A stretch of DNA of 64,000 nt from Diabrotica undecimpunctata. Taxonomy: Eukaryota; Arthropoda; Insecta; Coleoptera; Chrysomelidae. Both the position numbers and the translations under genes were made by a program. The notes beneath the pieces were generated by a model, which saw only the letters and a list, made by a program, of their open reading frames with translations, made no database searches and was not told where the DNA came from. This document shows positions 44,046 to 55,139 of this stretch, piece after piece; positions within the stretch are counted from its first letter, which is position 1; each line of letters begins with the position of its first letter. The DNA is taken from NCBI RefSeq assembly GCF_040954645.1, contig NC_092806.1:127432952-127496951 (forward strand), written 5' to 3'.

Positions 44046-44689
44046 AATTAGTCATCCAAAATTACACGTTGTAACTGCTCGAAAATAACCGAAATCACGA
44101 GGCAATCATGAATTCTCGGAAATATGTAACAAAATATGTTTCCTTGCTAGTCACTTTACATTATAGCAATAGAATATTATATTTCTGCTTACAATAATAA
44201 GGTTTCATGAATTATATTGTTATAAATACAGTCCTCTCCGCAATTGATCCTACTTATACGGCAGTAAACAGAACGAAACGCAATTATTAAGATTCGAAAG
44301 AAAAATTTAATTGAGTCTCAGAAAAACCGAGTTAATCTATCTAATGGCGAAATTAATCAATGTTCTGACATTATGTTAAAATGTGTTTACACAGCAAAAT
44401 AAATACACAACAGACTGAATTATCAGCTAAATCAACGATTCCTGCAACGAAGCAAATAATTTCATTTTACAAGCATCAATAAAAAACTGAAAATTCCGCC
44501 AAATTAAGATCTGGAATAAAAAGTAAACGTTTAACTTGCATGGTATGGAACAGGAATGATAACACAGCCTAGCAAAATGAAAAAAATTGGTGCTTGAGAA
44601 ATAAAGGCACCTGAAAATCACCAAAAGGACTTAAAGTAAATATGAATAGATCCTGTTATTGTAGACTCAAGACACCAATCAAATATAAT
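44046..44689. other. AT-rich stretch, nothing recognised
   Basis: No supported feature. Confidence 0.35.
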
Positions 44690-45150
44690 AAACGTCCGCA
44701 CCAGAAGAGGAGCAAATGCGGATTCTGATCACATGTGAATTCTGATAACTGGGTCGAAAGTAGGGAAGGATCAAAATTTTAAACATAAAGAAAGAAAATA
44801 GGAAAATAGAAGTAAAAATATAAACAAAATAAAATATCAAACAGATTAAAACATAAATAAAGAGTGGGAATAGTGCAGAAATATCATGAAAGAAGCAGAT
44901 GAAGAATTACTAGGCATAGAAAGTAAACAAATAAGAATAAGAACGAATGACTGTTTTGACGAAGAATATCATATTATAATAAAGAGAAAAAACAGAGCAT
45001 ATTTAATGATGTAACAGGGGTACAGAACCCGACAAGCAGGGGAGGAATATAAATAACGTGAAGAGATAAGGAGAGTAATATACTGACAGAACAGCAAAAA
45101 AAATTATGAAGACGGAATTCCTGAACGCTACCGAAAATGTTTTAAATTGT
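44690..45150 (+). pseudogene. LINE fragment: endonuclease end and linker
   Basis: Plus strand: RRGANADSDH (the catalytic SDH histidine region at the end of the LINE endonuclease), WE.CRNIMKEADEELLGIE, NDCFDEEYHIIIKRKNRAYL, GYRTRQAGEEYK. This is the linker between endonuclease and RT in RTE-like elements. It stops before the RT. Confidence 0.65.
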
Positions 45151-45334
45151 ATTGATATATTAGATGTTAGTTTGTAATACTCCATTTTACGTTTTCTATT
45201 GCTTTTAATTATTATGTGTTCTTTTTGTATGCCATATAGTAAATAAAAAACAAATTCATAAGCTTAAAATGGGATAGTTCCCGGGAGTTGGCTGTATACC
45301 ATATTAGTTAAAAATTTCAGACATCGAAGTAAAA

Positions 45335-45925
45335 AATTCTGTTGTAAGTGGTATAATATTTAATTACAAAATTAAATTAAAAATCCAAATGGATTAAAGT
45401 TGGAAGATTAAATGGAAATAAAGTTCAGAACGTTTTCATTCATCTTCAGTGAACTTTGGAGTACTTGCGCTCCTAACAGCAACACCAAACAGTGGTTGGG
45501 TTTAAATTATAGATACCATACCTAAAAACATTAAATTAAACGGCATAATGCCGATGTAAATGGATAAAACTATCCGGGAACAGTATGTCCCTACTCGAAA
45601 TAAAATTTCACTGTCGAATGGATGCGCGTTGAGTTGGCAAACTCTCTGTGAAATTTTATTTCAAGTAGGGACATATTGTTCCCAGATAGTTTTATCCATT
45701 TACATCGGCATTATGCTGTTTAATCTAATAATTTTAAGTATAATTTTTTACAATCTAAACCCAAACACTACTTCGTTTTGCGGTTAGTAGCGCAAGTACC
45801 CCAAGGTTCACTGAAGTTGGACTGAACTCCGAAAACATTCTGAACTTTATTATAATCTATTTGGATTTTTAATCTAATTTTTGAATTAAATATTATACCA
45901 CTTACAACAGAAGTTGATGTTTGAG
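45335..45925. mobile_element. Palindromic pair of decayed Penelope-like ends
   Basis: The left arm (about 45338-45625) and right arm (about 45660-45923) are inverted copies with moderate divergence, bounded by ctgttgtaagtgg/ccacttacaacag and closing on aaattttattt-type inner repeats. Each arm has one hammerhead-like motif pointing outward. Left (minus): CUGAAGA ... GAAAACGUUC with stem II collapsed to UGAAU. Right (plus, 45811-45840): CUGAAGU, GGA/UCC stem, GAAAACAUUC. No coding part remains. Confidence 0.7.
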
Positions 45926-46686
45926 TTTATCAAAAAATAAATTCTCCGCTACTGACACGCTTCCTGGCGTCATTGAGACAGCTAAACGATACAATAAGCT
46001 TGCGTATGACTCATTTCGTTATTTATTTACTGGAGTATTGTGGCACCTAATTACAAAAATATAGAAAGTTTCTGGAAATTAAACCGGATTTCAACAGTTG
46101 GTTAAATGTGATCCTCTATATTAACCGCTTACTAATAACCCATTTAATATTAAAGTGGGTATAGTCTATTCGCTGAACTCAGTCCCAACTTTCTAGTAAA
46201 TTTAGTAATTAACTTTATGCTGTGTTGGTCAAACTGTCGACTTTGACTGAGAGTACCTGGAACATATTATACAAACAAGCACACGTGCTTGCATGCAATA
46301 TTAATTATTGTAACTTAAAGGTAAAAAACTATTCTCGTGCAGTTTATGAACAAAATAAAACTGCATCAATTAAAACATTAAAACAAAGATTTAAATGCAT
46401 ATTTTTTAAATTTTATAGTTTTTATAGATTATTATTTACAAATGGATGGAAATATTTAATCAAAATTAATGAATATACAGAATTATGTATGCTTCTTTTT
46501 TTCAATTAAAGAAGTCTACAACAATAAGTTGATTTCAGCAATTAATAATAATTAGTGGTAAGAATTGTGTATGTTGTATGCTTCCGACAAAGACTGTGTT
46601 ACAATATTCCCAAGCACAGTGATAGGCCAGTAAATCAACGTGAAATACGGCGATACCGTGTAATTTTCCTTGTCACCAGCGAATTT
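45926..46686. other. AT-rich stretch, nothing recognised
   Basis: The open frame 46222-46509 has no recognisable motif. Confidence 0.35.
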
Positions 46687-46920
46687 CATGAAAATTTGGA
46701 TTTAGGTTCTACTTACCCTTCACTTAACTTTTAGACATCTTTTAATGAACTGAATGCATATTAATTAACAATAAACAACATAATTTAAGATTTTATCTCA
46801 ATTTATCCCCTAAATCTCACCATCTAAATTAGTTATAATTAAAACAATGTCATTGAATACCTTGTCTCCACTGATTTGCATGGAAATTTGGATTTAGGTT
46901 ATACGTACCCTCCACTTCAA
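46687..46920. repeat. Direct repeat of a ~41-bp unit, 192 bp apart
   Basis: catg(a/g)aaatttggatttagg followed by tt-tac-taccct-cacttaa-like sequence occurs at 46687-46727 and 46879-46920. Function and family unknown. Confidence 0.7.
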
Positions 46921-47899
46921 AATTGGACTTGTGCCATTGGTTGCTTTTTATTTTTTAGGGGTGAAAACGACCAATATTAGAAAAAATTATATAATTTGTA
47001 ACGATAAGACTACCAAAGAGAATTGAAATACTATTATAAAATAATACCTCAATCAACCATGGGAGCTTATCGTCTATGCTTCGCCTAGCTCATCTCTCAA
47101 GTGTGAATCCGTCTTGTCTTAAACTATTAATTAAACCATGAAAATTTAGCTGGTAACAAATAAAACAATCATTTAACTAATTTATTCAATAAGTAGCAAA
47201 AAACAACCCTGCCTAATGCTTTACATTAAATAAATTTGGAACTGATACTTATGGCATCGATGGGCTGCTTGCTTCTAATTGTATGTTGCCTCCAGATTAT
47301 GTGGAAAGGTCCTGTTGCCGCCTCCAGAGCATGTGGGTAGGCCTTACATACAGCTGCAGTTGATTGGTCCCATAAATTCCATATTATTCCATAAAATTTC
47401 AGAAATTATCCAATAAAATATCCAATTAACCCAATAAACTAAAATACAATATCAGTATTAGCCAGACGTCAAAGGGGGTTAACTTCCTTGCCAATTATTT
47501 TACCAAAATTACAATTAAACAAATAGCAGATGACAAGGATAAAATGAAATAGAATTACTATTAAACTTAATTAAATTTTGTAAGATTCCTACATACAACA
47601 AATTGAAAACGTGGCTTTAAACAAAAAGAGGTTATGAATATTGAAAATGCTGTCAGAATTATAGAATATAGATTACAATGAAAGTACTCATCGCAAGAGA
47701 TTTCTGCAGACGATAAAATGAACCTTATAATAATTTTTGCCTTCTTTTATAAATTTCAGAAAGAGACAAAAAATAATCCCACCACGTTTAGAAAAGGTTG
47801 ATTGACAGACAGTGAGTGGGATACTACAATGAAGTTTAGCACAGATGCCATAGGACGTATGCCCATGATGGAATTAGCTCTTCTGTCAACATAGAACAG
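46921..47899. other. Unassigned stretch
   Basis: Contains a local near-repeat (gccgcctccagagcatgtgg / gttgcctccagattatgtgg around 47286-47335). Nothing else supported. Confidence 0.3.
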
Positions 47900-48012
47900 A
47901 ATATTTAGCCTACCGAACAGAAAGAGAGAGAGAGCGAATATTTATTCTACCGGACAGAAAGAGAGAGAGGGCGAATAATTCTACCGGACAGAAAGAGAGA
48001 GAGAGAGGGCAC
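47900..48012. repeat. Imperfect tandem repeat, three ~37-40-bp units
   Basis: Three units of the form gaatatttattctaccgg, acagaaagagagagagggc with variable (GA) length. Confidence 0.85.
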
Positions 48013-48737
48013 CAACAGCTTTTTTGAAGAAAAAAATAGTAAAAAGAGAAACTGAAGTTAAAGATATTAATAAATTAATAAAGATGTGACGTTTATAACG
48101 TTACACACCCGTTACTACCACCCATCAGAAAAATTTTGAACAGAACTGAAAAATTTTTCTCAAAGAAAACAAGAACACAATGCTATCAGTGATATCTCCT
48201 AAAATATCTGATTGGATTTTTACTCAAAACTCGGTTACTTTTTGTAAGTTTTTTTTGGGCAATAAGATCATTTTTAATTCTTATTTTTGAAAGGGTTGTA
48301 GTTCAAAGAACTTGAACGAGTAAGTAATCTCGAGTATATGCAAACTTTGAACAGCCACATCTTAATCAATTATTGTTTTACACAACAGAAAAACAAAAAA
48401 AAAACTAAAATATTCAGAAAAATTAAACCTGTATTTCTATACTATTCAAGATTGATGAAGAAAAATGCTTGCAAATAACTCAAAAAGATTGACTTAGAGA
48501 CAAAACTCTATAGAACAAAAGTTGCTTAGAATTACTCAATTTATCCATTTCCGCACTTATTTTGAACGCATGTTTTTTTACCCCCGAGAAGGAGTGGCTT
48601 AGTCCCCAAATAAAAGCAACCTGGGCTCAAATCCAAAAGTGAACTAGAGGGCAAGAACCTAAACCCAAATTTTCAAGCAAATTTATCGTTACGAGCCAAA
48701 TTGTACTCAAAAACGGTCATTTACTATCGTATATATA

Positions 48738-49992
48738 CAGTATTGTGCAAATTAATTTAATTATTGTGACATTTTTCAATATTCACAGTTGGCAACACTG
48801 TCCACACATTTACAAATTTAAAACATAACCTTACTTTTCTCTGCCTTTTATTTAAAGGTGTTTTAGGACATTTGCCAATAGTTTTGTCTTTTTTTGTACT
48901 ATTTTGTGTTTTTACGGTAATAAGTGAGTTTGTTTTATTTAATTCTATTATGGATATTACGCCTAGGAAGCGTGGAAAGATTATCACGTTAAGTGAACAC
49001 GCTTCTATGTCACAAAGAGAAATCGCAAACGTGTGGAGTGAGTCAGGGGGTAGTAAGCAAGATTTTGAAGCGTAAACGAGAAACAGGATCAATGGATGTG
49101 AAAAGGTTAGGGAAATGCGGAGAAAGAGAAAAAAAACAGCAGATGAAAGATGTTTATTTCGAAAGAGCAAATTGGACCCAAGAAAAACAACAAGATCCAA
49201 CAAGATCTGCAGCATTAGGTGTAGTGATTCATGACATGGACTATTAGGAAAAACTTTTGGAGAATGGTAGAAGGGCAACGCGTCCACAGACAAAACAGTT
49301 CTAATCGAACAAATAAAGAAACAAAGGCTACTGTGGGCCAAAAATACTCTATAATAATTGGACTGTAGATGATTGGAGAAAAGTCCTATTTACAGGTGAA
49401 ACTCACTTTATAGTTCAGGGACAGAGGTCGAAATTCGTCAGGAAGTCCGATAATGAAAACCTTACACCATCTCATATTGATTAAACCGTAAAATATCAAG
49501 TCAAAAAAATGTTTTGGAGATGTTTTTCATACATGTGGGTTGTAATACCCATTTATAAATACAAATTCATGTTGGAACAGCGTTTAGACACAGAAGTCCA
49601 AAAATGTCAGCCTTAAGGAGGAGCGATTCTTCATCAGGACTAAAACATTAATGTTTTAGATTGACCCGGTAATTCGCCAGACCTTAACCCCATTGAAAAT
49701 TCATGGGCCATTTGCAAAGCTAGACTGCGCAAAATTGACTGTACTGCAAAAATAACAATGATAGAAGCGGTCATTCAGGTTTGGTTTCAAGATGAAAGGA
49801 TATCTGGAAACTGTCAAAAGCTCGTAGAATCTATGCCAAAACGGGTAAAAGCTGTAATTGCAGCCAAACGGGGAGATATTTCCTACTAAATGATGTAAGT
49901 TTACATTTATAGTTTTGTCAAAATATAATTGTTTTTAAATAAACTGTTTTTTCATTAAAACAGCTATGATTCCATTAATTCGCACAGTACTG
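48738..49992 (+). mobile_element. Full-length, inactive Tc1-like element
   Basis: Ends CAGTATTGTGC...GCACAGTACTG with about 20-bp terminal inverted repeats and TA on each side (48736-48737 and 49993-49994). The plus-strand transposase is broken: MDITPRKRGKIITLSEHASM, SQREIANV (first HTH), a frameshift, SQGVVSKILKRKRETGSM (second HTH), MDY stop, then WRKVLFTGETHFIVQG (first catalytic aspartate replaced by Gly), a lost second aspartate region (ILHQD followed by a stop), and GNSPDLNPIENSWAICKARL (third acidic residue kept), ending AVIAAKRGDISY. 1255 bp is a normal Tc1 length, so decay is by point changes rather than deletion. Confidence 0.9.
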
Positions 49993-49994
49993 TA

Positions 49995-51289
49995 TATAAT
50001 AAATACATAGGTACATATCTGTTCATAAGTAATTGACAATTTCACTTATTTTCCAACATTGTTGCCAATTTGCTATTATTTTATTGTCGCTGCAGTTTTA
50101 TAACGAAAATCCGTGGGTATTAATAAAACCAGATAAAAAATTCTGCAAATATAAGAGCCACTACTCAGTCCAAATCTCGTCTTCTACAAAATCAAAGACC
50201 AAAACGTGAGTTAATGGAAAGTATAGTATGTTTACATATTAAGAAGAATCAATCATTCTGAATTGAATTAAATAATATGATAATATGCACAAGAATATAT
50301 AATTTTTAGAAGAAAAATTATTAAACCCAATTAAAGATAGAATATTGCAGTATTAGCTAAAGCTTTTTATAATGTCTACAAATCTAAATACTCAAATTTA
50401 TATTCCCATTCATCCAGTTATCCTCATCGCATATTTGTACGCATGCCGAAAGTGTAAAAACTTCCGAATCTCATTAAACTCCGAAACAATTCTCCATCAT
50501 CCTGCAGCATCCCTTCGTCAATTTCGCCTTACCCCTATATTCGCAGAGGGTCTTTTCCCTTTGTTGATGGCATCATATGAAGGTACATCCCCTTTAAGGC
50601 CTTTTATGCTCTCTGTCCCATTTTCCTAAAACGTGCTCGCAATATATTATAGGAAAAGTGTTTTTCACTTTGGACATTTCTTTGGGGGATCGATAAAAAA
50701 ATAAAAATACGTCTGCTTCGCACAAATCGATAAAACCTTAATAAGGAAAAGTCTTTCGATTCAGTCGGCTTATATTGTTTGGAAGTGGATGGAAAAATGA
50801 CTGAAGATAAAAATTTTTTCTTTATGTGCTTACTTTATATTTTTTCAAAATTGTATGTGTATGAAGTAGAGTAAGCGCGATTGATCTATAATAATGTATT
50901 TCAATGTTTATATTGTTTCCTTTGGGGTTAACTTTTCAGGAATACAAAATATGGTTAACAATATTTCTCAAGAACTTAATAAATTGGTCTTCTCTTGGTA
51001 CACAAAACATATTATTTTGCTCCAACCAGTTCCGATTAAGCCAAACTATTATTACTTCGTTGTAATCGTGGATTTTAATGAAATTTAACATAGTCGGTAA
51101 ACATAAATACATCAAAAGCGTCTAAGGAACACAAAGTTTTTTCTCACATATTTATCAATTTTGATCGGATTATAAAAAGCGACATACCGTTATCATCTCG
51201 GTGTAATATAATTTCTGTACGATGAAATAATCAGACAAAAGTTAAGAAGTGGACTAATTTAATACCTATCAATAAATCTGTTTTAGAAT
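49995..51289. other. AT-rich stretch, nothing recognised
   Basis: The open frame 50372-50629 has no recognisable domain. Confidence 0.35.
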
Positions 51290-51576
51290 CTTTGTTTCCT
51301 CCAGCAATATTAATTACAGCATGAAACCAGCTTAGCATGCTTCAAATTAAATTATCAATAAGGCAATAGGATCCATTCCTATGTAGGAAGATCCTATAGA
51401 CTTTATTTAGTATGAACATTGTGCGGATGAGGAGAAATCCGTCATCGAATCATATCTCATACATGCTCAATCTGATTAAGATTTGGCTATTGTGGTGGCC
51501 GCGGTAAAACTATCGACCTCAGTTGGCCCGTATGTAGGAAGATCTTACAGACTTTATTTAGTATGAACATTGTGCA
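51290..51576 (-). pseudogene. Tc1-like transposase C-terminal pieces, partly duplicated
   Basis: Minus strand reads PNLNQIEHV (equivalent to SPDLNPIEHVWD), RISPHPHNV, and near the end SMLSWFHAVI.IAGGN. A 45-bp unit at 51381-51425 recurs at 51531-51575 with two mismatches, where a second Tc1 piece begins; that second piece continues at 53646-53755 beyond an insertion. Confidence 0.65.
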
Positions 51577-51618
51577 TTGTCCACGAAACCAAGAAGAAAG
51601 GTAAAGGCCGAATAGACT

Positions 51619-51949
51619 TCTTCTTCTTCTTCTTCGTGCGACTAGGATTACTCCTGTTTGTCTGCCTCTTATTCTGTTTCAGTCGTTGTTGACTTTACAT
51701 TATCTTTCCACCTTTTTGGCGGCCTTCCAACGGGTCTTCTGCTATACGGCTTGTTGTTTTTACAGATGTTCGCTAATCTATCTGGTCCCATTCGGTTTAC
51801 ATGTTTGTTTACATGGTTTGTCCGTCTCTTAATGATATGCCCGCTATTGATCTTAATACTGTCATTTCGATATTGTTGATTTGTTGTTTCGTCTTTTTTG
51901 TATCGGTCCTTGTCTCCGCTGCATATGTTAGGATTGGTCTTACCGTAGT
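51619..51949 (-). mobile_element. 5'-truncated LINE end inserted in the LINE above
   Basis: Minus-strand C-terminal piece (VNRMGPDRLANICKNNKPYS, RRPVGRPPKRWKDNV) with a (GAA)n tail at its 3' end (about 51619-51633). It is flanked by atagact (51612-51618 and 51950-51956). The outer LINE reads GRID on the left and YNQYFLAYSGV on the right in one frame. Confidence 0.85.
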
Positions 51950-52081
51950 ATAGACTATAACCAATATTTTCTAGCATACAGTGGAGTGAAGAAAGAAGCA
52001 CGAGTACGAGCAGGTGTAGGTATACTTGTCCATAAAAAATTTAAAGACAACATAAATAACTGCCGTTAAAGAATAATACAT

Positions 52082-53254
52082 ATGAACATCACAATGGACT
52101 ACCAAAAATTAAATGTCATATCTATCTACAGCCCCGAGGACTGCAAACCTAAGGAGGAACGAGAGGCATTCTTCGAACAATTGCAAACCATCCTGAATGA
52201 AATAACTCATGAAGAACCCTTAACTCTTATGGGTGACTTTAATGCACGAATCGGAAATGAAATAGTTCCAGGAGTAAAACAAAGATTTAATGAAAACCAT
52301 GTCAACGCAAATGGAGAACTCATGGCTAATCTCTGTGCTTTTAACGAATTGAGAATCAATAATACATTTTTCGAACATAAGCTCCAGTATAAATATACAT
52401 TTGAAAACTCCAGGGGGCAAAAATCTATGATTGATTTTATAGTCACTAATATAAAAATCCACCCGAAGCAGATTCTAGATATCCGAACCTTAAACTCAGC
52501 AGACGCAGCGAGTGAACACAAACTAGTACTAGCAAAAATAAGAATGAAAATAACACCAAAACATTTTCTACAGGAAATCACCGAGGAAAAATTCAATGTA
52601 GAATCACTGTGGAATGACTCTGCAAGAGAAATGTACAAAAGGAGGCTAGCACAGAAGATACAGCTGAAACAAATAAACGACATCGAAGATATAAACGTCG
52701 AAAATGAACACTGGGAACAGTTTATAAAAAGGATGGAAAGCGACTTCTACGGTACACAAAAACAAATATGGAGATTCATGAGAAACCAACGGAAAGAAAT
52801 GCCAGAATTGAAGAAATACAATAACATACCAGCAAACGAATGGGAAGGATACGTGACAGAACTGTTTAAAGGAAAGGAAAATAATAATCAATACAATAAA
52901 GTACCTGAATTAAGGCACGAAATTGAAATCAGTTTCCAGGACGTAGAGATAGCCATAAACTCACTCAAAAATAGAAAGTCACCAGGGCCAGACGGAATAA
53001 CCAACGAGCTTTTAAAACACGGAGGAGAATATATAACTGTAGAGATGACAAAACTTATACAAAAACTAATATTGCACCGCAAGATACTAGACGCATGGAG
53101 AAACAGCATAATGATACCAATTTTCAAGAAAGGAGATAAAGAAGATTCTAACAATTATAGAGGTATAAATCTACTGAACACCGCACTTAAGCTTACCTCA
53201 AAAGTTCTAACCAATAAAATCAATACAATAACAATTTTATCAGATAAACAATAA
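52082..53254 (+). CDS. LINE endonuclease C-terminal half and RT N-terminus (390 codons)
   Basis: The longest intact frame of the 51.6-53.6 kb LINE. Endonuclease motifs: SIYSPED (about residues 16-22), LMGDFNARIGNEIVPG (about 48-63, catalytic Asp/Asn), SRGQKSMIDFIVTN (about 110-123), and ASEHKLVLAKIRM (SDH position reads SEH, about 143-155). A linker follows with AREMYKRRLAQKIQ, and then the RT start: IAINSLKNRKSPGPDGITNE, LHRKILDAWRNSIMIPIFKK, GDKEDSNNYRGINLL. A TAA before GFRSGRS ends the frame. The protein would nick target DNA and prime reverse transcription there. It lacks the RT active site because of deletion further on. It belongs to the same broad RTE/CFDP2-like group as 1.3-2.9 and 59.5 kb. 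Confidence 0.85.
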   Translation: MNITMDYQKLNVISIYSPEDCKPKEEREAFFEQLQTILNEITHEEPLTLMGDFNARIGNEIVPGVKQRFNENHVNANGELMANLCAFNELRINNTFFEHKLQYKYTFENSRGQKSMIDFIVTNIKIHPKQILDIRTLNSADAASEHKLVLAKIRMKITPKHFLQEITEEKFNVESLWNDSAREMYKRRLAQKIQLKQINDIEDINVENEHWEQFIKRMESDFYGTQKQIWRFMRNQRKEMPELKKYNNIPANEWEGYVTELFKGKENNNQYNKVPELRHEIEISFQDVEIAINSLKNRKSPGPDGITNELLKHGGEYITVEMTKLIQKLILHRKILDAWRNSIMIPIFKKGDKEDSNNYRGINLLNTALKLTSKVLTNKINTITILSDKQ

Positions 53255-53645
53255 GGATTCAGATCCGGAAGATCCTACGTAGACGCCGTATTTGTACTAA
53301 GACAAATCACAGAAAAGGCCATCGAGTACAATAAACCAGCTATCTATGTTTTATAGACTTTCAAAACAAGACAAAGGCTTTCGATCGCATCCAAGTCGAA
53401 GACGTCTTACACCTACTGACCTATACCTAAGAGCATGCAATATAGAAGACATAAATGGATGGGTGACAAACGGAAAGAGGACTAGAACGAACACAATAGT
53501 AGAATGGCAGAGGATAGGATATTACGAATAGCACGAGATAAGTCACCAAATGCACGAAGAAATATTGGCAGACCAAGAAAAAGATGCTGCCATAATTTAA
53601 ACAATTTAGGAGGCTAATATTGAAGAAGAAGAAGAACATTGTGCA

Positions 53646-53755
53646 GATGAGGAGGAATCCATCTCCGAGTTATATCCCATACATGCTCGATGGGATTAAG
53701 ATCTGGCGATTTTGCTGGTTGCGGTAAAACTATCGACCTCAGTTGGCACGTAAAT
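53646..53755 (-). pseudogene. Continuation of the interrupted Tc1-like piece
   Basis: Similar to 51425-51530: minus strand codes for IPSSPD/SPDLNPIEHV-type sequence. It joins 51531-51576 if the LINE and one 12-bp duplication copy are discounted. Confidence 0.65.
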
Positions 53756-55139
53756 TATTTTTCCTTTAGTTTTTGTTAACATTTTCTTTCTTTTTCACTG
53801 GGTTCTCTCCTGTTACTATTTTTTTTTTTGTTTCAAAATTATCGACTCTGGTCTATATTATTATTTGAAACACAAAAAAGTGAGGGCTCGAAATAAACAA
53901 AAAATTCTAAAATTCAAAGATTGACCTGAAATATTTTTTAGTGCAAAAAGACGATCATAATTAAATTTTGTGTTGCCAAATTTTTTTCAAAAGATAAAGT
54001 GTCGCGTTCTTTCTGAAAACCAATAAATATCAAGAAATGTTTTATAAAATATAAAAAAAAATTACATAATAATTTTCGCTTTTAAAGCATATTATACTGT
54101 AGTAAAAAAGACGCTACTCGTTCATTTTTGTTACTGAAGCCGGTCGTTCGTGACCTTATTCGATGGAACATCTTATTACGAACTCTCAAGTGGTTCTTGG
54201 AGCCAGAACGTATGAAAAGAAAAAGTTTACCGTTGGCCGATGATCGCGTATACATTGTACGTTATCTTTGATTAAGTCTTTCGAGGCGTCTCTGTGTGTA
54301 ATTATTATATGTAAAGAGTTGATAGAAGAAAATGAGAAAACGAGAAGAAAAAAAAACATGTCTGGTGCCGAAGAGAAGCGGTACTTAGATTTTTATTTGA
54401 TCCATTTACGAGAACCGGCGACTTATGCTGACGCTACCTAATTGGTTGTGAATTAAAGATATTTCGTCGGCTCAGACCATATTGACTGTTTTGTAGTAAG
54501 TAGTCATATAATTGCTTACTAGAATGTACCGTTGCATGCTATATATTTACATTCCTTGTTCAAGGAATGCATCATCACAACCTTTTAGACGCATAGCTCA
54601 GGCTGTAGAGAAAAAAATGTGCATTAATTAGTGAATTTTTGAAACCAGCACAGCGTTGCGAATCCTGGCAATGCTTGGAGTATCCTACAAGTATTTGCAA
54701 CTATAAACTGTTGATTATAATTTTTTATGACACTTTTAAGGTGCAAAAAACGGTGTTTTTATTGTATTAAATCAACATTTTAGGTTGAAATGAGTACAAT
54801 ATTATGAAAAGACATAAGTATAAAAAGCTTTAATGTTACATTAAATTTGACCCAATAGTTTATGCAAAATTAACGATTAACAGCCCAAAAATGTAAATTT
54901 TTTACCATTTTTGTAGGGTAAAGGGAGAAGAGATGGACCACCTTTTAGAAAAGTAAAGCCTGTTTCTTTATTAAATAAACATCAGAATAGAAAAACATTT
55001 TATAACATAACTTAACATTGGTATTTGTTTTGGTATAAGTAAAAACTAGAAATTATAATTCTTAAACCTAAAAAAAATATAATGCACTGGCACGTCATCG
55101 ATCCATCTCTCCTCAACTGTGGAGGTAAGATGGGTCACT
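53756..55139. other. Unassigned stretch
   Basis: A hairpin cattccttg/caaggaatg with TT loop lies at 54550-54569. Around 54350-54440 the plus strand reads MSGAEEKRYLDFYLIHLREP, not recognised. The region just left of 55140 contains similar agagatgga/tccatctct strings (54931-54940 and 55100-55110) that may be element ends. Confidence 0.3.

Larger units (their letters stand above)
51577..53633 (+). mobile_element. LINE with 12-bp target-site duplication, internally deleted
   Basis: Flanked by gaacattgtgca (51565-51576 and 53634-53645). It starts mid-endonuclease (VHETKKKGKGRID), is interrupted by a second LINE (51619-51949), resumes (YSGVKKEARVRAGVGILVHK) and enters the main frame. After the RT N-terminus and motif A region (FIDFQNKTKAFDR, about 53355, shifted frame) it jumps to the C-terminus (ACNIEDINGWVTN, RMAEDRILRIARDKSPNARR, NIGRPRKRC) and a (GAA)n tail. 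Motifs B-E, including YADD, are deleted. Confidence 0.85.

Noticed and set aside
47900..48012. CRISPR-like array
   Set aside because: Three degenerate tandem units without unique spacers in a eukaryotic, transposon-rich context; a simple tandem repeat.
48757..49341. 194-codon minus-strand open frame
   Set aside because: It lies antisense to the Tc1-like transposase and includes its terminal repeat; the plus strand carries clear HTH motifs, so this is a shadow.
52207..52683. 158-codon minus-strand frame
   Set aside because: Antisense to the well supported LINE endonuclease/RT frame 52082-53254; likewise 52646-52891 and 52888-53154.
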